A stretch of DNA of 64,000 nt from Carya illinoinensis (lineage: Eukaryota; Streptophyta; Magnoliopsida; Fagales; Juglandaceae), in assembly GCF_018687715.1 (NCBI RefSeq), contig NC_056757.1, positions 9,356,501 to 9,420,500 on the forward strand, in the 5' to 3' direction. The stretch's first letter is position 1. Each line of letters starts with the position of its first letter. Made by a program: the position numbers and the translations under genes. This document shows positions 1 through 11,339 of the stretch, piece after piece. The notes beneath the pieces are model-generated. The model made no database searches. It had not been told where the DNA came from and saw nothing but the letters and a program-made list of their open reading frames with translations.

Positions 1-96
1 AAGTCAATTTTTAGGAGAGACCATCCTAGTTTACTTAGAAGAGCCTTGTTAAAATTTGAAGTGAGTCTTAGGCCTAGTCCCCCCATAGATTTTGGT

Positions 97-1386
97 TTAT
101 ATTATGTGTTGCCAAGATTTTGGGGGTAAAATTGTGAATCTTTTTGGGGCCAAGACCCCCCCCCCCCCCCAAAAAAAAGACTTTTCTAAACCACTAGCAA
201 CACTTTTAGGGATGAGGATACTAGATATCAAATAAGCAGGGAAGGAGATTGTAATAGATCTTATCAAAGTTGTTCTACCTGCCTGGGAAAGAAGCTTAGT
301 TTTACAACCCGCTAATTTTCCTTGAATTTTTTCTTTAATAGCCTCAAAAAGATGTTTATTAGTCTTATCCTGATTCAGATGAAGGCCAAGATATTTGAGC
401 TTGTTCAAAGAGAGCTTAAATTCATCTGATTGGCTAAGCTTGATGAATCAATCAGATTGGCATTGGAAATTCAAATGCTTGATTGACGTTTGGATATGAC
501 CAAAACTTTGTCTATTCCAAGATTTTAAGGCTTTCCTAACAGCTTTTAATTTTTTAGAAAAAATGAACTAGGGTGATCCAGTGGAACTACTCTCCCAATT
601 GCTCTTAATGACTTGAAAGCAACTTGAGTCCCAAACACAAAACTCCTCAAATTTAAAAGAATGTTGAGATTTTTTTTGAGGCATTTGTGTCTAGAAGAAG
701 AGGGGCATGATCCAAGGTGTGAATGGGCAAATGTAAAATGTTTTTGTCTGGGCAAAGGAGAGTCCAATTATGATTTACAATGCCTCTTTCTAATCTGTCT
801 CTAATATGGCTTCTACCAAATCTTTTGTTAGTTCAAGTGAATTTAGAACCTTCAAACCCTAAGTCACCTAAGCCATGATGGTTCATAAAATGATTTAACC
901 CTGAAGGAGTGGATGAAGATGCAAAAGGTTGACGACCACCAAATTTCTCTGACTAACTAATGGCTGAATTGAAATCACCTAAACCTAGTATGGGCCCTGA
1001 GTAAGCATTTGCAATATTATTAGCTAAGGTCCAAAATTTTTGTTTTCCTTGCATTTGTGTAGGACAATAAGCTAATAAAAGGAACCGAGGTATATGGATA
1101 GGGTCTGAGTACACTAAGAAAGCCAGAACGTTACTGTTAACACAGACTGGTTCAACATTAACTCTAGGATGCCACATACATAATACACCTCCCAATTTCC
1201 TTAGAGGAGGGATATGAAAATACATAGAAAAACCTAGACTATTCACAACACCAGTAGTATTATTATTAGAAGGAATTATGTTTGGGAGGAAAATTAAATC
1301 AGGGAGGTGTGTCTTGATTTATGCTCTCAAGCTATGCATTGCAGGAGGCCATTAATGCCTCTGCAATTCCAAGCTAAGAGCCTCAT
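97..1386 (-). pseudogene. LINE ORF2 remnant (endonuclease plus C-terminal RT-region fragment)
   Basis: The start at 1386 gives MRLLAWNCRGIN, the canonical beginning of the plant LINE apurinic-like endonuclease. After a frame change, 1246-953 carries the middle of the domain, ending in LGLGDFNSAIS, where GDFN is a catalytic-core motif. The next part, to about 546, is scrambled. At 408-97 the frame picks up the region just after the RT palm (KTKLLSQAGRTTLIRSI). The core RT, including any FADD motif, is missing, so the element cannot copy itself. A poly-C/poly-A tract sits near 160-178. Confidence 0.75.
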
Positions 1387-1531
1387 TTCTAGGGTGGTGG
1401 CAGGTTAGGGCTTGCCACCTCAGCCACTTTGTTGCCAAGTACTGCTTTCTGAGTGAGCTTAAATTCATTATCGATCACCTTGAGATTATGTTCTGGATAG
1501 ATTCATTTTACTTCTACTCCTTCTTCTCAAC

Positions 1532-3733
1532 CTATATTGCTTTGCGAAGTCCTCTCCCTTTTGCTAATAAAAATAGTGCCTCAACCACATCCTCATTGTC
1601 TCTTATTTCCTTTTGGAGTTGAGAGCATTTTACATTGGGATGTTGTGCTGCAGCTTTCTTTTTTGGTGGGATCTCTTCATCCAGGCATTCTAGGCCTCTC
1701 TTTCTAGTTCGGGTATTAATTTCCAATAGGTTCTTGGTGGGCTTATGGATCGGTTGTGGTTTCAGGGAGTGGGGAGGGTTTGGTGAGGTTGGTGTGGTTA
1801 GCAATAGAGTTGGTGATTAGGGAGTTGGAAGAAGGGGGGAGATGAAAGATGAACTCAGATTTACTTTTTTGTAGTCATGAGTTGGTGATTTCTTCTTGAG
1901 GTCCTGGTTCAGGTTTCTGGTTTCTTCTGCTAATGATTTCTTCGGGACAAGGATTTGGAGTGAAGGGGGAAAGGCTAAGCTAGTGGTATTGATCAGGTTG
2001 GGCCTCAAAGTCTCATGGAGGGAACTACTGGGCTGATGGGTTTTGATGGGTTCTAATTGGGATTTGGAACCTGGAGCGTTGAAAGGGACAGTAGGTTGAC
2101 TTTGGGAGCTATAGGTGTCATACAGGTTGGGCTTCTGAGTCTCATGGAATGAGCTGATGGTCTGTTGTGTTTTGATGGGCTGGATTCCAAAAGTTGGCCC
2201 ACTTAGAAAGTCGAAGCTTTGTAGAATCTGATTGTATATTGAATGACCAGAGTTGTGTTGACTATTTGGCTTTTGAAGGAAACTTGGGTTGGATACTGGC
2301 TTGTTTGACTTCAGCAAGGTATGTGGGCCCCTCAAGGATTCTAACTCCGGCCTGAAGGTAGAGTTAAGTTCCTTATGGCACTTTTGTTCATAGCTCTCCT
2401 GAGGACCAATTACTTCTTGGATTAATGTTGTGTGAGGGCTCAAGGTATGTATGTTGTCAGGTGGATTAATGTTTGGGCTGGTAGTGGTTAATGGATTTGT
2501 AGATCCTATCTTGGCCCATTGTTCACCATCTCCTTCGCTAGGCTTTGAACTATTTCCAGCACCATTACCATTTTGCTATCAGTTACATTGCTCCAAGGAT
2601 CAACATTAGATAATCTAGCAAAGATGTTAATTGTATTGCCATTGTTTTCAAGCTTTGAATAATATCGAACCTTATCCACAAACATTTTCCCTTTTCCTTT
2701 ATAGAGGAAAGATTTCTTAGAGGTTACCCTTGCATGGGAGTTGTTTAGAACTGGTTCTCTTATACGAACTGGTGGGACTATTATTTTGGGCTAGTTTGCA
2801 TTGAAACTAGACTTCAGATTATGACTTTCCAACTCCCCCACAGGCCTCTGCCTCCTTTTTTTTTCTGCATCTTGGCCTTCCCAAAAATGTCCTGGATTTG
2901 GTTCCCATGCTCTAATAGCTTCTACCGGTTGTTGTATCATTATAGGGTCCATGACTTCTACTAGGTGAATTGCCTCTTAGAGTTGTTTGGGGTTGCATCT
3001 ATAATTTGAGTTCTCAAAATGCATCCATGGCCCAAATCTTTAGTTGTCTGGCATGAGTACATGTGACGGGCATGCCTGGGCAACATGACCTAACCATCCA
3101 CATCCATAGCAAAAATTTGATAGTCTTTCGTACTTAAGTAAAATTTTTTTGCTATTCTACCTAGCCTATTGAGATCAAAGCTTCTAGTAGAGGATTTTCA
3201 ATGTTGAGCTCTACCCTGATTTGCAGACACCTTCTTAGTGCTACATCGAATATTGACGCTCTGTCAACTTCCATTAGAGTTCCAAGAACATTTCCTATTC
3301 TTTTGGCATTTTGATTTGTGAGCATCTCCAAAGGGAGACCATGGACTTGTACCCAGAAGATTGAGGTCTTGAGACATACCTAATGAATGCTTAGTCCTAG
3401 AGGCCAGTTTTTCAACACCATGTGAAAGCCATTAAAGTTCCATGGCCTATTTGATAACACTCTATCCTTGTCTTGTTGTGAGGAAAATGTGAAGAGAAAC
3501 GTGTTTGTTTCTATGTCTTCAATCATTAATCCCAAAACGAAACCCCACACCACTTTGATGGTGACATGGAATGTGTTCTTATTGAAGGGCTTTGAGGATA
3601 GCAATTTACCTATCAGGATCAGATTCGAGTAGTGATTTGCTATGTTGGTCTTTGGCTCCAAGTGCATGTCATCCCTTGATAGCGCCCTTGCTTGGGTGAT
3701 AAGGTTGTCCATATCTTCTTGGTTTACAGACAT
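1532..3733 (-). pseudogene. LINE ORF1 remnant (DUF4283 domain and CCHC zinc knuckle)
   Basis: The frame starting at 3733 gives a 117-residue DUF4283-type domain, with the family-typical sequence RPWNFNGFHMVLKNW near its end. Downstream at 3070-3111 a zinc knuckle reads CYGCGWLGHVAQAC (C-X2-C-X4-H-X4-C), followed by a low-complexity Pro/Ser/Gln-rich tail (2443-1817) and a basic tail with a KRGLECLDEE stretch (1804-1532). In plant L1 elements this protein is the RNA-binding nucleocapsid-like partner of ORF2. Stops and frame changes lie between 3380 and 2443 and near 1810. It is a pseudogene of a mobile element and not a host gene. Confidence 0.75.
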
Positions 3734-4032
3734 TTTATTGGCTCTTGGTTAGAAGTGGGAGACTGGTTATGGGTTTGTGGGGTATGGAAGGTGGGGTGTG
3801 GGAGGCTGCTATCGGGTTTGTGGGGTATAGGAGTCTAATTGGTGGGGTTGTTGACTAGAAGGTTTACAGGGTTGGTAGTTGCGGATGGTTGGTTTGATTC
3901 CTCAAAAAGGAAACTTTTGAGATGGGGTTTTGAGGTTCATTGAAGAGTTTACTTTGGAAAGTAATGTAAAGAACTACTGAGAGAGGCCTAGCTCACTTGT
4001 TGAGATGGAGAGACTCATCTTGAGAGAGAAGC

Positions 4033-5906
4033 TGTGACGCCCCCAAATCTCATGTACGAATACGGGAAAATTGAGACGTCAGGATGAACATGGGTCACCA
4101 CCCTATCGCCAAGTGCCAAGTGTGTATTCATGCAATAAGTGTGCAAAAGAAAACACACAGTGGATAAACAAAGTCATATAACTAAGTACTATAATTTTTT
4201 CTATGTTTAATACAAAACTGTTCAAAACATACATAATAAAATATTACAAGCCACAAATATTGTGTCAAATCAAACTACAAGGCATAAACTCCAAATCAAT
4301 ACTTCAGCGGAGCCGCCTCCTCGAGCTTAGCCTCTTCCTCCTTCTCGACCTCTGCGTCAAAATCTACGATACCAAAATGGTGCCGCAGGTAAGTAAGATC
4401 CAAACGCCACAAGATAAAAACATATTAAACTCAAACAATATGCATGAAAGAATCCAAATGCACATATCCCATAAAACCACATTTTTCCACGCACACCAAA
4501 ATTCCATTTTGGCCCAAAACATATCCTTTAAACACAACCTCGCCATTATCCCCGATAATCGCCCAAAAACCAAACCAGTAGAGCACTGTAGGTGGGAATC
4601 GCAGGTAGGACTCTACCACCATCCTTGATCACCACTGTCCTACGCGTGCACCGTAGGCTGGAATCACAGGCGGGATTCTACCACCGTCCCTACTTACCAC
4701 CATCCTTATCCTGCGTGCACTGTAGGCAAGAACCATAGGCGGGATTCTAACACCATCCCTACACGTGCCTCTGACTCAAACCAATCAATCCAATCATTCA
4801 CATATACCAAAAACATTTCTCGCTTGAAAGCCCAGTTTTCAAGTTCCAATACATGTACATACATGCAATGCACACCTCAAGATACAAAACATCCAACCAA
4901 TCACAAAAACAACAAAACCAAGCAACTTCGTCCTCAATCCATCCGACCCCCAAACTCCTCGGACTCAGTCCGGAATCAACCAACCAGTCAAATAATTTAT
5001 TGTAAGAGTAAAAAGTATATTTAAATCTAAAATAGAGTTAAGAAAATACTTATAGCGCTATAAGGTATTTTTGAAGAATCATGACGTTGCAAACGATGGA
5101 AAAAAAGCAACGTAATAGTATAAAATACACTGTGGCAGAATACCCACTTTCGAACGGGGCCAAACCAAGACTTGGGATTGATAGGGAATGGTCTAGAGAT
5201 GTTTATGAAACTAATAGAAGTGAGTTTTGGCCGTGGGTGGCGGTGTAAATGGCGGTGGAAGAGGAAAAGGAGCAAATCGGAGTTGAGCTCGTGGGAGCTA
5301 CTCCAGCAACGGATCGGGGCTGGAAATGGGTGGATTGGGATGGCAAGAGGTAGGGGATGAAGTGGTGAAGAGGCGATGGCCGGAGGTGGAGCGACAGCGC
5401 CGGAAATGGCCCAAAGCCGTGCGGCTTAGATGTGCTCTAGGGGTTTAATGGCCGCACGGGAGGGGCTGGTTTTTGGTGGGGTGGTGTGCCGATGGGAGGG
5501 GAGTTGATCTGTGGGGCCGGTGCCAGCCACATCGCCAGCGAGCGGTGGGTCTGGGCTGTACAACCGGACGGCGACGGGAGAGAAAGGGAGAGAGCAGGTC
5601 GCGCGTGGGAGAAGAAGGAAAAAGAAGAAGAAGAAAAGAAGAAAAGGAAAAAGGAAAAAGGGAAAAAGAAAAAAGAGAAAAGAAAAGATGGAGAAAGAAA
5701 ATGAGGTCCAGTCCTCACCCAGGAGTCCAAAAACTGATCCGACGAAAACAATTTTAAAAACCATAAAACGACTAAAATAAATTAAACACCACATCAAACT
5801 AAAATAAAATCAATTAAAATACAATAATTTAAAATAAAAGAATCAATATATTAATTAAATTAAAATACTCCTGCAGTGAAAATACATGTAAAAATGGCAT
5901 GTCACA
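4033..5906 (+). mobile_element. Solo LTR, family 1 copy A (TG...CA ends, 5-bp target duplication)
   Basis: The element begins TGTGACGCCCCCAAATCTC and ends ATGGCATGTCACA. It is flanked by an exact 5-bp direct repeat, GAAGC (4028-4032 and 5907-5911), as expected for LTR-element integration. The same termini and about 1.9-2.1 kb of similar sequence recur at 13338-15471. There is no internal coding region between paired LTRs, so this is a solo LTR left by LTR-LTR recombination; the long LTR suggests Ty3/Gypsy (inference). A long purine tract (about 5586-5700, GA/AAG-rich) makes apparent open frames on both strands that are not genes. It sits inside the 5' leader of the minus-strand LINE. Confidence 0.85.
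4583..4762 (+). repeat. Three-unit tandem repeat inside solo LTR A
   Basis: Three imperfect units start at 4583, 4648 and 4717 (periods 65 and 69 bp). Each begins GCACTGTAGG or GCACCGTAGG and includes a CAGGCGGGATTCTACCACC-like stretch followed by CATCC or CGTCC. LTR copy B has unrelated sequence at this position. Confidence 0.75.
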
Positions 5907-5935
5907 GAAGCTCCGCAAGAGAGAGGATTTTTTAA

Positions 5936-6143
5936 ATTATCTACTGAAACATCAGTAACTTATTATAAATGCTTCGCCTATTTATATTGGGAACAAATTT
6001 ATTAATATTATTTCTTTAAAATGTAGTATAAATTTAATATGAACTGATATGAGTGTCGAATAAAGATCTTAAAATTTTGTCTGAACACTGAAGATTTAGA
6101 GTGATCGTTATCCAAAGAAACTTCTAGAAGATCTTTATCCTAA
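5936..6143. other. AT-rich spacer without recognised features
   Basis: Short AT-rich sequence between the reconstructed LINE 5' end and the first inverted-duplication arm. No gene, repeat unit or promoter was recognised. Confidence 0.5.
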
Positions 6144-6497
6144 ATTATCTATAATTTGATGAAAAAAAAAAGATGAAAAAAAATCATTGAATATAACCAT
6201 TGAAGGAATAGATATCAATTTGTTACAAATGCAAATTATGTCTATATTGAATTTCTTTCTTTTATTTAGAAGATGAGTGGATATCAATGTCTAAATAGGG
6301 TTAAAACTTTGTGGGGAGTGGTTTCAAGGTACTTATTCAAATGCTAACATTAAGGAAAAACTTGTGCTTCTCACAAATTAATACCTAGGAGTGAAAATTG
6401 ACCTTGTCACATATTAATACCTATTCATTCAACAATTGTATTAAGTCATTCTCGAGTCTTAGTACAAACAAAATTAATATATAATTATGTCGTAGAA

Positions 6498-6656
6498 TAA
6501 TGCTACATATAGTCATAGAGTATGCAAGCGTTACACAGGGGTTCACTGTTAAAAAACTAATTTCTTTCATGATGGTCCCTTATTTTCTCACTTTTTTCAA
6601 AAGGATTGTATGGCGCTTGCGTACTCTACAACTACAAATATAATTTCTCTATTATT
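6498..6656. mobile_element. Foldback MITE (subfamily with GCAAGCG arms)
   Basis: The left arm, AGAATAATGCTACATATAG...GTATGCAAGCG, pairs with the reverse complement of the right end, CGCTTGCGTACTCTAC...ATATAATTTCTCT. It is related to the foldback at 33945-34118. It interrupts arm 1 where arm 2 is uninterrupted, so it inserted after the duplication. Confidence 0.65.
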
Positions 6657-6830
6657 ATTTTGTAACTTTAAATTAAAATAATATTTTTCTTGGATTATTA
6701 TAATTTGATTCTAACATAATTTTTTTAATGTATAATTCAAATTTTTAAAGTGTCAACTTTTATTATGGTTTATTATTTTTCTAATAATTTGTACTATCAA
6801 ATTTTATCAGCAGAAATTATGATAAAATAT

Positions 6831-7504
6831 AAGTGTGGCAATATATGACATGACCTGCGAATCCAACATGAACACATCACAAAGTTAGTAGGTTTGAGTT
6901 AAGGTTCGGGTCAAAACGGGTTAACCCATTAAAACAATTAATAAACGAGTCAATAACTAGCCTACTGCTTAACCTAAAATTGACCCACAATAACTTGTTT
7001 AAATTTTATTGCTGAATTAAAGAACTTATAATTGTAATATTGATATTTCTCAACATGCTTATGTTTTTATTGTTGAAATTGTAATTCTATACCTATGCTT
7101 ATATGTTTTATTGGTGGTTTGTAGTATTGATTTTATTATAGGTTAAAATCTGAAAAATATTGATATTTTTTATTAGTAGGTAGTCTAATTTTTTTTTTAG
7201 ATTGTAGCAATTAATAAATATTGATTTTAACCTTTATGTGAAATTATGTTATTTGGGTTATGCAAGTATTTCAACTCATTTACATGAAACAGGCCGTTAA
7301 AATGTGTCATGTTGTGTTAACCCATTTATGATCAGTTATTAAATGAGTTAAAATGGGTTACACGATACGACTCGTTATTTAATTGGGTCATGTTAGGGTT
7401 TAAATGTCTGACCTGTTTAGTTTAATGAGTCATGTTCAGGTTGATCTATATAATCAAATGATCTTGACTTGACATGACACGTATATGAATTGCCACTCCT
7501 AATA
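6831..7504 (+). mobile_element. Non-autonomous TIR element with TGGCAAT termini (hAT-like, arm 1 copy)
   Basis: The left end TAAGTGTGGCAATATATGAC and the right end, read inverted as TAGGAGTGGCAATTCATATA, form imperfect terminal inverted repeats that continue into GACATGAC-type sequence. The interior is AT-rich with repeated GACCCA/GGGTTA/TTAACCC words and no coding frame. The second copy lies at 17390-18085 in opposite orientation. The hAT assignment is inferred from terminus style only; no clean 8-bp duplication was confirmed. Confidence 0.55.
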
Positions 7505-7621
7505 AAATATTAAAAAAAGTAATAATTTACAATTCTAGCTAGATAAAAATGTTGTTTTTTAAAACAAAGATAATTATGTAAATATGGCCCGTTGTAGAGA
7601 AACCAAAGCCTGTATTACTCA

Positions 7622-7695
7622 CCTACAAACCCTTTAAATAGGCCCTTCAGAACATCGAGTATGCAAAGAAAAGAAACCCTAACCGCTCTCTCCAG
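7622..7695 (+). promoter_or_regulatory. Promoter-like TATA region with telo-box
   Basis: TTTAAATAGG at about 7631-7640 sits about 40 bp before AAACCCTAAC (a telo-box-like motif near 7674) and the CT-rich CGCTCTCTCCAGAGG. The TATA-like part belongs to the duplicated arm. It would fire rightward into the degenerate coding fragments at 7.8-9.7 kb. Activity is an inference. Confidence 0.35.
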
Positions 7696-7775
7696 AGGAT
7701 GTTTGGAATTCTTCAATATGAAGAATCCTAGCCCCTCTCATACTTAATTACTTGCTTCTTTAGAACTTTCTCGTC

Positions 7776-7982
7776 TTGATTATACCTATTGAGGATTTTC
7801 TTTACCTAGATTTTACAGAAGAATGGAGTTGTACACTAATGGAAGAAATTGGAACGAATGTTTTAAGGAAAAGAAACAAAGAGTTCCAAAATATTTGGTT
7901 CAAATCCTTTGCATATCAATATCACATCGAGTCAATGAGTTACCAGAATGTAGTGTTTCGTCTTACCGGAGAAAGTAAGTAA
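7776..7982 (+). pseudogene. Degenerate first-exon-like fragment, copy 1
   Basis: A short frame includes MEEIGTNVLRKRNKE. In the adjacent frame just before a strong donor-like GTAAGT (7975-7980) there is HRVNELPE. The nucleotide sequence aligns with 8611-8740, where NRINGLPEK occupies the same place. The LPE-type motif recalls the start of F-box domains, but no F-box continuation was found, so the function is unknown. Frame breaks make this copy probably non-functional. It lies downstream of the promoter-like edge of arm 1. Confidence 0.3.
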
Positions 7983-8610
7983 AACACCTCCATCCTTCTC
8001 CAACTTTCTGATCTATACATAATGTTTCACCTATTTGATTCCGACTTACATCATTGTACCATTTGAGTATTCCTTGTAGAAAACTACAAAGTTGTATAAT
8101 AAGAGGATAATTTTAGGTGTATTTGAGAAAATTGCCTTCAAATCACAAAATTAGTCATTAGATTTTTACTCAACGTACAACTTCTTGTGTCTATAATTTT
8201 CACAAATCAATTTATAGAAAAAATGAATAGAATTAATTTTTTTTATGACTTCATTAGAGCTAGACCCGACATGCTAAGGCCAAACGGCCATGCCTTGTTG
8301 ATAGCCCATTAAGTTTTAAAATTTTAGGAGAAAGTAAAGTAATTAAATATAAAATCTGTAGAGATTATATTCATTTATCTCGTTTGGTTTTAAAAGGCAG
8401 GTGAAGATAAGGTTAAATCCGTGGTTTGAAACTTCTTCTTGGCACTATTTAAGGCCTCTATGCATGCACTTAGCAACATGCACAATTCATAGAGCTAAAG
8501 CTAAGGCGTTGGTCATACAAATTCAAAAACCACTTTCCGACCAGTCTTCATGATCTGCCGCACTAAAGCTAGGTGTTGTATAATTTTCCCTTTGACATTT
8601 AAGCTACAAA

Positions 8611-8772
8611 ATGGAGGAGAGTCTAGAGATTCTCATATTATCAAACAGGAAGAGAATCAAAGGTCAAGATCAGCATATAAATGCTTCATGGTCTAATCGA
8701 ATCAATGGATTACCTGAGAAATGTAATCCCTCTTACTCTCCACCCTCATTACATTATTTCCTACATGCATGA
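8611..8772 (+). CDS. Small unassigned ORF, first-exon-like copy 2 (53 aa)
   Basis: ATG at 8611 opens MEESLEILILSNRKRIKGQ and continues through NRINGLPEK to a stop at 8770-8772. It appears to be a duplicate of the fragment at 7.8-7.98 kb (same MEE start and LPE motif), offset by about 770 bp. It could be a first exon using a donor just after LPEK; a candidate acceptor (GATGCAG) lies at about 8840. No family is assigned with confidence: the LPEK context is only faintly F-box-like. No confident downstream exons were found, so it may be a gene relic. Confidence 0.3.
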   Translation: MEESLEILILSNRKRIKGQDQHINASWSNRINGLPEKCNPSYSPPSLHYFLHA

Positions 8773-9533
8773 TTCTATTAGCATAGATCTACGTACATGC
8801 TGATGATAAAATTGTTTCACACCGTGTATTTTGGATGCAGTTCCCATAGCATTTGGACCCCGCAGTGGGTTTAGCATGGGGAATTAAGTGGTTAGAAATG
8901 GGGAATCATGGTATCTTTCTTGCTCCAGTTTTTTATGTCAATTATTTTTCATACCTTACGATTTATTAATTAAAAATGTTCCTTTCCCGATATCAATGTT
9001 CTTTCGTTATCCTTGCCTTTTTTGTGTTTGATATTTGGAAAACCGGCCATCGTTTGCGTGTCTCCATGTCATTAATTATAAATCTATTGCGCGCTTTTCA
9101 CTCTTTGCCTTTGCATTGGCTTTTAGATGGTGCTTTGATAGATCTGCATATGAATGACTCTTATTAGTATAATATGCCCCAAATATGACAATTATGGATT
9201 AAAAAAAAAAACACCCTTGAGATATATTCATTTAATATTGTAGTATGCTATTTGAAATTTATGAACTCGTTGAAGTAGGAGATGTGCCATGTTTTAATTT
9301 TGTTTGGGATACTTCGTGTATGTGAAAAACTTGGTTGCAAATAAAATATTTTGATGTCTTTCTCAACACTGATAAAGCTTACTTTACCTTTCCTTTTCTT
9401 CAATTTTGGCTTGATATATTAAGATCGATCCCTATTTCCAACTAGCGGCCTTGGGTTGATTAAGATCCATCCTTGGCATCCAACTAGAGGAGGTGGAGAG
9501 CTTTGATTCACTCAGCCTTCACAAACAACATGA
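8773..9533. other. Noncoding stretch, possible intron remnant
   Basis: Mostly AT-rich. Near 9419-9500 a block containing TTAAGATCGATCC...CCAACTAGCG is followed by a partial repeat, TTAAGATCCATCC...CCAACTAGAG, about 38 bp later. No convincing coding potential was seen. Confidence 0.4.
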
Positions 9534-9674
9534 GAAACGATTGGTGAGAACGAACAGCTGGCACAGCTCAACCATATGAATGGAGAGGTTTGGGCTGTTT
9601 TGCTCCAAATTTCTCAAAATTTTGATCAATTGAAGAAAAATCAAGAAGATTCATATGTTCTATTACACACTTGA
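9534..9674 (+). CDS. Unassigned terminal-exon-like ORF fragment (46 aa)
   Basis: A short open frame, bounded upstream by TGA, reads ETIGENEQLAQLNHMNGEVW and continues through QNFDQLKKNQEDS to a stop at 9672-9674. Its composition (Q, N, E, L, regular hydrophobic spacing) looks protein-like and mildly coiled-coil. An AG acceptor could precede it at about 9532. It may be the last exon of the gene relic that starts near 7.8 kb. No family was recognised. Confidence 0.3.
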   Translation, partial: ETIGENEQLAQLNHMNGEVWAVLLQISQNFDQLKKNQEDSYVLLHT

Positions 9675-11219
9675 AATTGATTAACACTTGCGATGAAGTG
9701 GGTGAACAGAACACCATTGGAGATATATAATGTGGCCATTATGCTGATCTACTATGTATGGATTTTACACGTTAGATACATTGTAATGTGTACCTTGTAT
9801 TTTTCTTATCAATCTTGAACCGGATGTAAGACCTTTCTGTGTACTTCGTATATTAAAGCTTTTAAATGGAGAGTCGATAAAATAGATAACTCATACACAT
9901 GGAGAGTTGATATTTTCTTGCAACACATCTTCATATTATGTTAACAACAATAATTAGCATAGTAGAGTTAGTTGGATATGGTTCCACTAAATCTAATCTT
10001 AGTTTAACAATAAATTGATCATCTCTAAATTTATATCCTCAACTTTGGTCGACTTGAATAATTTTCACATTAATTAGTCTTCTTCATTGCCCTTTAACCT
10101 TTCAATGTTCAAGCCCCCGTTTCTATCGGTCAACTAGGGTTTCTAACTGTGAAGAGTAAATCATTCTACAAAGTTTAACAATTTCTCATGTCATACCTGC
10201 ACTACCTTCCTTTTCGAAAAAAAACATTTTATTAGTAACACCTTACACTGGTTAAGAAGGAATTATATCGTATCACTGACTTGTTACATACAAATGTGAA
10301 AAAGTACCTGATAATAGAGGAACATATATATATATCTTTACATGTGATTTACCATGTCATTAATTCTATATGTTAATTTCCACCCGAATACGTAGCTTTG
10401 AGAACTATTAGACACTAGAATGTCAAACAACCAAAGTCAACTAGAATGTATATCACCTCATTTGTCTCTGAAGCTTAGTTGCACATATTCACTTTGGTAT
10501 TTTTTCCCATAATTGTAGTGGGCTGCATGATATAAATTCTGGGTCACTCACTGATTTCAGATTAATCCCTTCCCTTTTCATAGAGGACAATTTGCTATTT
10601 GTCCCCAAGTTCAAGTACCAGCAACTGCAGTACCATTTTGAAATTACACCCCTATGCAGATATTATGGGATGATGTATGGAATTAGTCCTTAGTTGTCAC
10701 CTAATGCTCCAGTTTATTCACCATCCCATAGATCTATCACATCTATCACTTGCGCTCTCTAAGCTGCTAGCAATGATAGTTCCCAATCAAGTTGCCCTTT
10801 ATGTATTCTAGTACCAGTCCATACTAGAATTTTGAGAAACCTCCTCCAGATAGAGCAGTTGTAATTTGGCAGATTCTTATTTAAAATGTTATGGTCGCAT
10901 GACCTTCCACTTGAGCATAACTATATAAATTGTCTTGTTGCTATTTCTACTTCTATGGTACCGAAAACTTAAGAGGGATTGACAATCTGCAATCTCAAAA
11001 GCAAGAACTGTGGTGACTACATATGAATTTATTGTAAAAGAGGATTTGGGTTGTGTAGGGGTTGTGGTGCCCCTGCCCCCACTTGTGATTAGGTGGTAGC
11101 TGCGATGCTGAGGATGTTGGCTGTTCAAGTCATACACCCCTCCACAATGTGAAAATAAAGTGCATGCTTGCATGCTCAATAAATGTGTATAGTTGATTTG
11201 TAGTGGAAAAATAAAAGAA
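9675..11219. other. Intergenic AT-rich DNA
   Basis: No coding region, RNA gene or clear repeat was recognised. A short (AT)n lies near 10326-10336. Open frames on the minus strand near 10889-11179 lack family resemblance. Confidence 0.4.
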
Positions 11220-11339
11220 TAGTCATAAAAATCTAACTAATAGTGCCAAAAAATTTAAATACATCACAGCCATAGTATCCATAAGTCACCTATCTCAACT
11301 CGTAAGCAAATGAATATTTACAAACATCCAATCTTTTAC

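Larger units (their letters stand above)
1..5935 (-). mobile_element. L1-type LINE retrotransposon (decayed, 3' end off the window, split by a solo LTR)
   Basis: Read on the minus strand, the order is a pyrimidine-rich leader, ORF1, then ORF2 with an endonuclease and a small C-terminal part of the reverse-transcriptase region; the left window edge cuts off the 3' end. The leader (about 3734-4032) is interrupted by a solo LTR at 4033-5906 and appears to resume at 5907-5935, where TCTCTCTTGCGG-type sequence resembles the CT-rich starts of the two other LINEs here. Frameshifts, stops and a missing central reverse-transcriptase segment show that it is dead. The DUF4283 plus CCHC ORF1 separates it from the LINEs at 34 kb and 40 kb. 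The exact 5' end is inferred; no target duplication was found. Confidence 0.75.
6144..7641 (+). repeat. Arm 1 of a large inverted duplication
   Basis: This 1.5-kb stretch matches the reverse complement of 17240-18570 over its whole length. Shared landmarks are the ATTATCTATAATTTGATG edge, the motif around GAATAGATATCAAT, the block TTTATCAG..TGGCAAT, a TIR element, the run TAATAAAATATTAA, and the block AAATATGGCC..GTAGAGAAACCAA. The right edge ends in CTACAAACCCTTTAAATAGG, which in arm 2 corresponds to a TTTATAAATA sequence. Arm 1 carries one extra piece, a foldback MITE at about 6498-6656, which arm 2 lacks. Confidence 0.75.

Noticed and set aside
5426..5797. Overlapping long frames on both strands rich in Lys/Arg/Glu or Phe/Ser
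   Set aside because: They come from the purine tract of solo LTR A; low complexity, no domain.
4030..5910. DNA transposon with TGTGAC...GTCACA inverted ends
   Set aside because: The inverted ends are only 6 bp; the 5-bp duplication, TG...CA ends and great similarity to a second long copy fit a solo LTR better.
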